A DNA stretch of 26,252 nucleotides, taken from NCBI GenBank assembly GCA_041648895.1, contig JBAZOB010000015.1, positions 1-26,252 of the forward strand, read 5' to 3'. The translations under genes were made by a program, and so were the position numbers. The notes beneath the pieces are model-generated. The model worked only from the letters and a program-made list of their open reading frames with translations, searched no databases and had not been told where the DNA came from. The DNA comes from JBAZOB01 sp041648895 (GTDB lineage Bacteria; Patescibacteriota; JAHJAL01). Position 1 is the stretch's first letter. Each line of letters starts with the position of its first letter. Positions 1-7,526 of the stretch are shown piece after piece.

Positions 1-3000
1 CAGCCAATATGACACTGGAAGCTTGGGTAAAATTAAATTCTTACACTACTAGTGATCTTATTGTTGGTAAAGGAGCAGAATATTGGCTGGCATACAATTA
101 TCAAACCGGTGTAAATTGCACTACTACCAATCGGTTTAGTTTTATGACTTATGATGGTGATTACCAATGTGCCTATTCCGGTTTTCAACCCGAGTTGAAT
201 AAATGGTATCACGTTGTGGGTATATATAACGGTAGCAATCTTTATATTTATATTGATGGTCAACTTAGTGGCGGGCCCGTTGCCCAGGGAGCAATCATCT
301 CAAATTCATACAACTTCGATATTGGCTCTTATAGTCTTTCACCCTACACGGCTGTCTATGCTTTTAACGGTTCAATTGACGAAGTCCGCCTGTCCAACAC
401 CGCCCGGTCCGCCGAAGAAATCCGTCAAGTGTATGAAATCGGCAAACGCACTCATGTGGTAACGATTGATTTTGGGGCATCACTTGATAGTGGAAACTTA
501 ATCACTGGCTCCGGCGACACTTCATTCACCGTTGACGCCACCACGCACGGACTTTCTCAAAAAGGATCAAACTTATTTATCGGCGACAAAATTATCATCC
601 GGGAAAATTACGATGGCACCGAATATATGGCCCAGGGAACTGTGACATCGGTCAATCAATCCACCGGCGCGGTGACCGTGGCGAGCTGGGATGCGGGCGG
701 CACTTTCCCCACTGGTGGATATACCGTCAATGCCGATATTTTCAAATGGCAACGGGAATATTTTGATATCGCCGGCGCTATGTCTTCCCATGTAAACGCT
801 ATAGATGAATTATCCTTTCAATTTTTAGACGGCAATGCCGGTCGTACTTTCTGGATTGATGATATTGGCATGATTCAAACCGACGGTTATTTGACTGATA
901 ATCTCGGGGCGACCATTGGTTCAACCCCGCAACAATACATTCAATATCGCGCACTATTATCCACCACCGATCCCGACCCGACTCCGGCCCTGGGTCCGAT
1001 CACGCTCGACTACACCGAAGGTGATTTGACGATGACCGCCGGTTCAACTTCGCAGAGTTACATGAATACCAACAATAACACCGCGTTCAATGTCCAATGT
1101 AATGGCGTAACTTACGCTCCGTCTGGGGACACCGTCACTTGTTACGGTTCCTGGAATCAGACCAACTGGTTTGCGATAAACACCGACACCAGTCCGTTGT
1201 CTGATGTTACCATTCAGGATGACGAGGATGTTTCCGGCTGGACAGATTATCCGCTGGGCAACGGCACAGTGACACTTTATGTCCGCGCTGGAGTAGATAT
1301 AAATTATACTGACGCTTTCTCTTTCAATGTCGAAAAAGATATGAGCCGGCCGGCGGTGACGGCAATTACTTCGGTGGCTGGTGATACAACTAGTCCCTAT
1401 TATGATACAACTAATGATTCATCCACATTGGTCGTCTATACCGCCGATGCGGATGCGGCCACGTGCAAATGGGACGAAACTGATTTAACCTATGGCGCCA
1501 TGGCCAATACTTGTACTTCGACCACCAATTGTACATTGAATTTAGCGGGCGAAGGAGCACAGACAGTGTATATGCGTTGCGTGGACACAGCCGGTAATTA
1601 TGCTGACACTTCCTATCAACTTGATTACAATATTGACGCCACTCCTCCATCAGTTAGTTCAATCACTTCAGTAGCGGGTGATGCATTAGTACCGTATAAA
1701 GACAATACGGACAATGGTTCAACCGCCGTAGTCTATACGGCTTCAGCCGATGCCACCGCTTGTAAGTGGGATGAAAGCGATGTGGCCTATGGTTCGATGG
1801 CCAATACTTGTACGGATACGGCCAATTGTACTTTGAGTTTAACAGGTGAAGGAGCACAGACAATTTACATGCGATGTATTGATAGCGCGGGATTGACTTC
1901 CACTTCTTCATATCAACTGGATTATAATATTGATACTACCGCGCCGGTGATAAATTCGGTTACTTCGGTGGCGGGAGATAGTTCCAGTCCTTATTACGAC
2001 ATTACGGATAATAATGATACTCAAATACTATTTGATGTGTCGGGCGACGCGACGTCCTGTAAATGGGATACCTCGGATGTGGCTTATGATTCGATGGCCA
2101 ACACTTGCGGGGCGGCGGGAGATTGTACCACCAATTTATCTGGTGATGGGGCAAAGACGGTATATATTCGTTGTAAAGATGATATTGATAATAAGGCCAC
2201 CAGTTCGACTCAGGTGGATTACACAATTGATACTACTCCTCCATCGGTTTCATCAATAACTTCGGTGGCGGGTGATGCCAGCGTGCCATATAAAGATAAT
2301 ACGGATAATGGGTCAACGGCAGTGGTCTATGTGGCTTCGGGTGATGCAGTATCTTGTAAGTGGGATGAAAGCGATGTGGCCTATGGTTCGATGGCCAATA
2401 CTTGTACGGATACGGCCAATTGTACTTTGAATCTAACGGGAGAAGGAGCGCAGACAGTATATATGCGTTGTATTGACGCGGCGGGGCTGACTTCCACTTC
2501 TTCATATCAACTGGATTATAATATTGATACTACCGCGCCGGTGATTAATTCAATAACTTCAGTCGCGGGCGATGCTTCAAGTCCTTACTATGACATTACC
2601 GATAATAGCGCGACGCAAATATTGTTCGATGTGTCGGCCGATGCAACGGAATGTAAATGGGACACTTCGGATGTGGCTTATGATTCGATGGCCAACACTT
2701 GCGGGGCGGCGGGAGATTGTACCACCAATTTACCTGGTGACGGGGCAAAGACGGTATATATTCGCTGTAAAGATGATATTGATAATAAGGCCACCAGTTC
2801 GACTCAGGTAAATTATACTGTTGATTCCACTCCGCCGGCAGTGACATCAATAACGTCGGTAGCGGGTGACGCCAGCGCGTCATACAATGACGGAACGGAT
2901 AATTCTTCAACAGCGATTGTTTACACCGCTTCGGCCGATGCCACCGCCTGTAAGTGGGATGAAAGCGATGTGGCCTATGGATCAATGGCTAATAGTTGTA

Positions 3001-5039
3001 CGGATACGGCCAATTGTACTTTGAATTTAACAGGTGAAGGAGCGCAGACAGTATATATGCGTTGTATTGACGCGGCGGGGCTGACTTCCACTTCTTCATA
3101 TCAACTGGATTATAATATTGATACCACTCCGCCCAGTATTAGTTCGATTACTTCGGTGGCGGGTGATGCGAGCGCGCCATATAAAGATGGAACGGACGAT
3201 GGTAATACATTGGCTATTTTCAGCGCCGATGCCGACGCGACTGAATGTAAGTGGGATACGTCGGATGTGGCCTATGACACCATGGCCAACACTTGTACCA
3301 GCACTGCAAATTGTACTTATAATTTGTCAGGTGATGGAGCCAAGACGGTATTTATGAGATGTCGGGATGAAGTCGGTAACAAAGCGACCAGCAGTTATCA
3401 GGTTGACTATACGATTGACAGTACCGCGCCGGTAATTAATTCAATTACATCCGTGGCCGGCGATACTACTAGTCCATATTATGACACGACTGACAATAGC
3501 GCGACGCAAATCTTGTTTGACGTAACTGATGCGGCAGAATGTAAATGGAATACGACAGATGTTGCCTATGACAGTATGGTCAATACTTGCGGCGCGGTGG
3601 GAGATTGTACCACTACCCTATCTGGTCAAGGCGCGAAAACAATATATATAAGGTGCAAGGATGAAGTGGATAATAAAATGACTAGCAGTCAAACAGTTAA
3701 TTATACAATCGATTCCATCGCACCCAGCGTGACCAGCGTGAGTTCGGTGGCCGGTGATCCCGAGGCACCATATTTAGATGTCGATGCCGATGGTTTATCT
3801 TTAATAATTTATGCAGCCAGTGCCGATGCGGCCACTTGCAAATGGAACAATCTGGATGTGGCCTATGACAGCATGAGCGGCACTTGCGAAAGCACGACCA
3901 ACTGCAGCGTTACCCATAGTAGCGATGGTGCTAAAAGTGTCTTTATGCGCTGCGCTGACGCGGCCGGTAATAAATCAACCAATTCCTACCAAGTTGACTT
4001 CGATGTCGATGAACAAATTGGCGGTGGTGGTACGACCACTTTACTGGAGACTTCCGCCCCTGGCGCTAGTGGCGTGATTTTGGTCACTTTGACTCCTGAC
4101 ATGACCACTCCGGCCGTGAACGGTAGCGTGAAGATCCGTTTCTCCAGCGAATATGATCTATCGGGTCTGACCGAAGATGATGTTTCGGCCAGTTGCGGCG
4201 ATGTGACTTTTGCTAATAATGAAATTATTTATAAAGACGGTGTCAAAATAAACAAAGCTGATTGGAACTGGTGGAATATATTCAAAAAGGTTTTGGCGGC
4301 GGGAGAAAATTCGATTGTTTTCCCTTTCACCGGTAGTTTGGACAATAGCGATGGTCAATGTTCGTTTACGATCAATAATGCCAATAACCCAACTGGAGTG
4401 GGGCCGCAATCGGTAGTTTACAATATTTTCTCATCCAACAATGGCACGGGGACACCGCTGGAAGAGGGTGATGGTGTGGTTCATATTAACTATCTGGTAA
4501 TTGTCACCGCCGAGATTGAGTCCCAATTGACTTTCACGATTGATCCAGTGGGCACGGGACAATTGGTCAACGGCGAGACAACCGATATTTCGACCACCAG
4601 CGATGATATTGATTTCGGTATCTTTACCACTGGTGATGACAGAATTGGCGCTCATGACTTGGTAGTTTCCACCAACGCAACCGATGGCTACGTGACCACG
4701 ATTGAATTCGATCAGTCGCTGGCTTCCGGCTTGGCCTATATTCCGGATTTCCCCGCTACCAATGCTAATCCCGGTCCATGGATTACTCCGCCGGGAAGTG
4801 GCACCAATGGCTACTTTGGGTACACCACCAACGATGATTCACTGCTGACCGCCATGATTGATCGTTTTGTTGGTAATAAATGGGCCGGATTTGACACCTC
4901 ACCTCAGGAAATAGCCTACGACCCTAATCCGGTTGATGGTCAAACTACTCGTGTCGGCTATCGTTTGCAGGTACTAAACGGCCAGGAATTGGGTACATAT
5001 GTGACGACGGTTCGATATATCTGTACGCCTACCTTTTAA
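1..5039 (+). CDS. Giant LamG / four-cysteine-repeat surface protein (5' partial)
   Basis: The reading frame is open from the first bases, and the first in-frame Met (base 9) lies inside a LamG strand (NMTLEAWVKL), so the true start and any signal peptide are outside the window. Numbering from that Met: residues 1-140 are a LamG/concanavalin-like domain (ending SIDEVRLSNTARSAEEI), the type that binds glycans or proteins. Residues about 145-445 are beta-rich, uncharacterised modules with a WIDDI motif. Residues 448-1336 are nine tandem repeats of ~99 residues with four invariant cysteines each. Residues 1337-1498 are Ig-like and unassigned. Residues 1499-1676 form a C-terminal domain (VSTNATDGYV, PPGSGTN, terminal TF) also found at the end of the 19091-20794 protein. 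Role inferred: secreted or surface-displayed adhesin or stalk. No sortase motif or C-terminal membrane helix is visible. A hairpin with a T-run follows the stop. Confidence 0.85.
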   Translation, partial: ANMTLEAWVKLNSYTTSDLIVGKGAEYWLAYNYQTGVNCTTTNRFSFMTYDGDYQCAYSGFQPELNKWYHVVGIYNGSNLYIYIDGQLSGGPVAQGAIISNSYNFDIGSYSLSPYTAVYAFNGSIDEVRLSNTARSAEEIRQVYEIGKRTHVVTIDFGASLDSGNLITGSGDTSFTVDATTHGLSQKGSNLFIGDKIIIRENYDGTEYMAQGTVTSVNQSTGAVTVASWDAGGTFPTGGYTVNADIFKWQREYFDIAGAMSSHVNAIDELSFQFLDGNAGRTFWIDDIGMIQTDGYLTDNLGATIGSTPQQYIQYRALLSTTDPDPTPALGPITLDYTEGDLTMTAGSTSQSYMNTNNNTAFNVQCNGVTYAPSGDTVTCYGSWNQTNWFAINTDTSPLSDVTIQDDEDVSGWTDYPLGNGTVTLYVRAGVDINYTDAFSFNVEKDMSRPAVTAITSVAGDTTSPYYDTTNDSSTLVVYTADADAATCKWDETDLTYGAMANTCTSTTNCTLNLAGEGAQTVYMRCVDTAGNYADTSYQLDYNIDATPPSVSSITSVAGDALVPYKDNTDNGSTAVVYTASADATACKWDESDVAYGSMANTCTDTANCTLSLTGEGAQTIYMRCIDSAGLTSTSSYQLDYNIDTTAPVINSVTSVAGDSSSPYYDITDNNDTQILFDVSGDATSCKWDTSDVAYDSMANTCGAAGDCTTNLSGDGAKTVYIRCKDDIDNKATSSTQVDYTIDTTPPSVSSITSVAGDASVPYKDNTDNGSTAVVYVASGDAVSCKWDESDVAYGSMANTCTDTANCTLNLTGEGAQTVYMRCIDAAGLTSTSSYQLDYNIDTTAPVINSITSVAGDASSPYYDITDNSATQILFDVSADATECKWDTSDVAYDSMANTCGAAGDCTTNLPGDGAKTVYIRCKDDIDNKATSSTQVNYTVDSTPPAVTSITSVAGDASASYNDGTDNSSTAIVYTASADATACKWDESDVAYGSMANSCTDTANCTLNLTGEGAQTVYMRCIDAAGLTSTSSYQLDYNIDTTPPSISSITSVAGDASAPYKDGTDDGNTLAIFSADADATECKWDTSDVAYDTMANTCTSTANCTYNLSGDGAKTVFMRCRDEVGNKATSSYQVDYTIDSTAPVINSITSVAGDTTSPYYDTTDNSATQILFDVTDAAECKWNTTDVAYDSMVNTCGAVGDCTTTLSGQGAKTIYIRCKDEVDNKMTSSQTVNYTIDSIAPSVTSVSSVAGDPEAPYLDVDADGLSLIIYAASADAATCKWNNLDVAYDSMSGTCESTTNCSVTHSSDGAKSVFMRCADAAGNKSTNSYQVDFDVDEQIGGGGTTTLLETSAPGASGVILVTLTPDMTTPAVNGSVKIRFSSEYDLSGLTEDDVSASCGDVTFANNEIIYKDGVKINKADWNWWNIFKKVLAAGENSIVFPFTGSLDNSDGQCSFTINNANNPTGVGPQSVVYNIFSSNNGTGTPLEEGDGVVHINYLVIVTAEIESQLTFTIDPVGTGQLVNGETTDISTTSDDIDFGIFTTGDDRIGAHDLVVSTNATDGYVTTIEFDQSLASGLAYIPDFPATNANPGPWITPPGSGTNGYFGYTTNDDSLLTAMIDRFVGNKWAGFDTSPQEIAYDPNPVDGQTTRVGYRLQVLNGQELGTYVTTVRYICTPTF
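1350..4010 (+). repeat. Nine tandem ~297-bp coding repeats, with a 594-bp higher-order unit
   Basis: Nine repeats each begin with a version of P-x-V-x-S-I-T-S-V-A-G-D and end in a D-Y-x-I-D strand. Spacing is close to 297 bp (equivalent prolines at 1350 and 1647). Every repeat contains CX15CX5CX15C, from CKWD through NTC and NC to RC. Two subtypes alternate: NTCTDTANC (repeats 2, 4, 6) and NTCGAAGDC (repeats 3 and 5, with a close variant in 8). DNA of like subtypes is almost identical at an exact 594-bp offset: the TGTAAGTGGG block lies at 1761, 2355 and 2949, and the TGTAAATGGG block at 2058 and 2652. This indicates recent duplication of a two-repeat unit. The MRC-D-x-x-GN strand resembles bacterial Ig-like domains; the fold is inferred. 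Confidence 0.9.
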
Positions 5040-5055
5040 AAATCATCAATCGTGA

Positions 5056-5140
5056 GTCGAAAGTCGCGTGCTTCCAACTAGTTTTTATTCATTTGTTTAA
5101 CTATTTGGAAGCGACCCGGCTTTCGACCCAATTCTTTTTT
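5056..5140 (+). terminator. Long imperfect hairpin and T-run after the giant surface gene
   Basis: Arms at 5056-5077 and 5105-5127 are inverted copies with a few mismatches (GTCGAAAG at one end, GCTTCCAA at the loop side), with a 27-base loop. A second small hairpin, ACCCAA/TTGGGT, around a T-run follows at 5127-5145. The position 17 bases after the stop suggests transcription termination. The arm length also fits a dispersed intergenic repeat, so it may be both. Confidence 0.6.
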
Positions 5141-5264
5141 GGGTAAGGTTATAAATGGCATCAATGGTTAATTTCGACTTTAATGGTAAATTTGCATATA
5201 ATTAAAATTATGAATGACAAATTAATGAAATGTAATTTTAGTTCGCAATTTGTAATAAAAAACT

Positions 5265-6866
5265 ATGTCCATCTTTGACTTTTTTAAACCAAAAGCGGCT
5301 AACCCACCGGTGGTGCTACTAATTTTAGACGGTTGGGGCTACGCCCATGCGTGGGGAGGTAATGCAATTAGCATGGCCGATACGCCTAATTTTGATCGTC
5401 TATTCACCCAGTATCCGCATAGTCTGCTGCGGGCGGCGGAGGAGGCGGTGGGCTTGCCGGCGACTTTGCCGGGCAATTCCGAAGTGGGCCACGTGGCGAT
5501 TGGGGCGGGGAGAGTGATTCATCAACATTTGACCATTATCAACCAAGCGATTGCCAATGGATCGTTTTTTACCAATGAGCAATTGGCGCGGGGCATGCAA
5601 CTCTGTAAGGAAAGAAATGCCAAACTGCATATTTTGGGCATGCTGTCCAAAGGCACCATGGTACACGGCGATATTGACCATGTGATCAATCTGGTGAAGA
5701 TGGCTAAACAACAGGGTTTGTCCAAAGTATACATTCATGGTTTTTCGGATGGACGGGACGCGCCGCAGCGGGAAGGTTTTGAACAAACTTATCGTTTGGA
5801 AAAGGAAATGACCGAGTTGGGAGTGGGACGGCTGGCCACGATCACGGGGCGTTACTATGCCATGGATCGCAATAAACGATACGAACGCACCGAGAAGACA
5901 TACCGAGCGATTGTGCAAGGACAGGGGAAAATGTACCGAAGCGCCGAAGAGGTGTTTACCAAAAATTATGCCAATGAAGTGACGGATGAATACATTTTAC
6001 CGTCGGTTTTAACTGATGAGGCTGGTCATCCGGTGACAACGGTGGAAGATGGCGACGTGATTATTTTTGCTAATTTCCGGGCCGACCGCACCAGACAATT
6101 GAGTAAGGCTTTGGCTAACGCTGATTTCCATGGATTTACCCGTCATGTCTGGCCGAAGATCCACTTTGTCTCGATGTCTTTTTTCTCACCCAACTTACCA
6201 CCTAACATTGCCTTCCACCTGCAACCGGCCGGAGAATGTCTGGCGGAAGCTATTTCCAAAGCTGGTTTATCACAATTTCATATTGCCGAAAGCCAAAAAT
6301 ATCCGCATGTTACCTACTTTATCAATGGTGGTAATGAGCAGCCATATCCTCGCGAGGCCCGACAATTGATCCCTTCAATTGAAGATATTACCTATGACCA
6401 GGCCCCCTGGATGCGAGTGGAGGAAGTGGCGCAAGCGTTGAACCAAAAGATTAAATCACGGTTATATGACGCCTATATTTGTAATTTTGCCAACCCGGAT
6501 ATGACCGGACACACGGGTGATTTGTCGGCGACGATTGAAGGATGCGAAGCGACGGACGTTTGTCTGGGACGGGTGTGGGAGATGGTAAAAATGATGCGCG
6601 GGACCTTGATTGTGACGGCTGATCACGGCAACGCCGAGGAGATGGTGGACATCAAAACCGGCCGGCCCAACCCGGAACATACGACCAATAAAGTGCCATT
6701 CATTGTGGCTGATTTTGCCCAGAAATACGCGCCCAATGAGGAATTGTCGACTGATTATGTGCCTGAATTGCGCGACGTGGCGCCGACCATGCTGTATATT
6801 TTAGGACTGGAGCCAGGTGAAGGTATGACCGGCCGTACGCTTGTCAAACGCAAAAACTTAAGCTAA
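5265..6866 (+). CDS. gpmI: 2,3-bisphosphoglycerate-independent phosphoglycerate mutase
   Basis: Converts 3-phosphoglycerate to 2-phosphoglycerate in lower glycolysis; cytosolic and Mn-dependent in the known family. At 533 residues it is close to the usual ~510, with a short N-terminal extension before VVLLILDGWG. Active-site elements are all visible: D22 of DGWG, the phospho-accepting Ser72 in LPGNSEVGH, the DGRD motif, the FANFRADR loop, D412 and H416 in PDMTGH, D453-H454 in ADHGNAEEM, and H472 in PEHTTNKVPF. The ATG at 5265 gives the only sensible N-terminus; no Shine-Dalgarno precedes it. The gene stands alone, after the terminator of the surface protein gene and before an AT-rich hairpin. 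Nothing suggests damage or transfer. Confidence 0.97.
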   Translation: MSIFDFFKPKAANPPVVLLILDGWGYAHAWGGNAISMADTPNFDRLFTQYPHSLLRAAEEAVGLPATLPGNSEVGHVAIGAGRVIHQHLTIINQAIANGSFFTNEQLARGMQLCKERNAKLHILGMLSKGTMVHGDIDHVINLVKMAKQQGLSKVYIHGFSDGRDAPQREGFEQTYRLEKEMTELGVGRLATITGRYYAMDRNKRYERTEKTYRAIVQGQGKMYRSAEEVFTKNYANEVTDEYILPSVLTDEAGHPVTTVEDGDVIIFANFRADRTRQLSKALANADFHGFTRHVWPKIHFVSMSFFSPNLPPNIAFHLQPAGECLAEAISKAGLSQFHIAESQKYPHVTYFINGGNEQPYPREARQLIPSIEDITYDQAPWMRVEEVAQALNQKIKSRLYDAYICNFANPDMTGHTGDLSATIEGCEATDVCLGRVWEMVKMMRGTLIVTADHGNAEEMVDIKTGRPNPEHTTNKVPFIVADFAQKYAPNEELSTDYVPELRDVAPTMLYILGLEPGEGMTGRTLVKRKNLS

Positions 6867-6903
6867 AATTAATATCATCTTAATATTTATTTAATATCAT
6901 CTA

Positions 6904-6934
6904 AATAATAGATTATTTTAATCTATTATTTTTT
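6904..6934 (+). terminator. AT-rich intrinsic terminator of gpmI
   Basis: A perfect 12-bp stem (6904-6915 with 6919-6930, AATAATAGATTA and its complement) with a 3-base loop runs straight into six T. It ends only 7 bases before the ATG of the next gene, so it could also hide or shape that gene's translation start. Confidence 0.65.
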
Positions 6935-6941
6935 ATGTAAT

Positions 6942-7430
6942 ATGATTGAAAATAAGGAAATAATAGCTGATAAGTCGCTGGAAAAAATTGGGAATAATCC
7001 ACTGAAGATATTGGTGGTCGGGGATAAAAAAGAGCAAATCAATCGTTTGGTAGACATCCTAAAAGATCTGGCTGAGTACAGTCCCGAGGAGTGTGGCCAG
7101 CCAATGATAGACGGAATTTCTCCGCTGGAGATTGAATCATTATTAATTTCCCAGTGTCAAAACGGTAAACAGCCGGATTATATTATCTGGAAAGGTATTT
7201 CTGATCATGCTTGTGAAAATATTGATGGCCGGACGGCGGCGAAAATTTTTGAACGTACCATGTTACGTATTAAACTGAAGGGATTGAAAATAGTGGTGAT
7301 ACCCTATGTTAGTTGCTCTCGGGACCACAAAGCAATGGTAGCCAATGGGGCGGTTGATCTAGAATTTAAAACTCCTTTTGCTCTAGGAAAGCATTTATGG
7401 CCCGAACTTAAAAGAAAGTTTAAATATTAA
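6942..7430 (+). CDS. Degenerate receiver-like (CheY-fold) protein
   Basis: A 162-residue soluble protein without signal peptide. The pattern resembles a response-regulator receiver: first strand LKILVVGDKKEQ (D28), third strand PDYIIWK (79-84), fourth strand LKIVVIPYVSCS, then ANGAVDLEFKTPF, where K143 matches the conserved Lys of the K-P motif. The residue where the phospho-accepting Asp should lie is Trp83 or Lys84, and only one acidic pocket residue is clear. If the fold is right it is a pseudo-receiver that cannot be phosphorylated in the normal way. No output domain and no histidine kinase are nearby. No Shine-Dalgarno; the start sits 7 bases after the gpmI hairpin. The family assignment is an inference from pattern only. 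Confidence 0.6.
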   Translation: MIENKEIIADKSLEKIGNNPLKILVVGDKKEQINRLVDILKDLAEYSPEECGQPMIDGISPLEIESLLISQCQNGKQPDYIIWKGISDHACENIDGRTAAKIFERTMLRIKLKGLKIVVIPYVSCSRDHKAMVANGAVDLEFKTPFALGKHLWPELKRKFKY

Positions 7431-7480
7431 TTGATAGATGGGATATGTTGATTTTACCATCGTTTGGATATAAAATAATA

Positions 7481-7522
7481 ATGCGGTCGTCAAAATCCCC
7501 CTTATGACGACCGCATTTTTTA
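7481..7522. terminator. Bidirectional terminator between convergent genes
   Basis: A perfect 12-bp stem, ATGCGGTCGTCA (7481-7492) with TGACGACCGCAT (7505-7516), is followed by a T-run on the plus strand and a weaker T-rich tract on the minus strand. It lies between the receiver-like gene and the convergent ligase gene and can serve both. Confidence 0.85.
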
Positions 7523-7526
7523 TTAA

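Noticed and set aside
2596..2985. 129-codon minus-strand ORF across the surface-protein repeats
   Set aside because: Antisense shadow repeated with the coding repeats; composition rich in His, Pro and Trp, with no plausible start signals.
1350..4010. Regular direct repeats considered as a CRISPR-like array
   Set aside because: The ~297-bp period is fully coding, conserved at protein level and without short repeats or unique spacers.
5400..5918. 172-codon minus-strand ORF inside gpmI
   Set aside because: Fully antisense to active-site-coding gpmI sequence; a codon-bias shadow.
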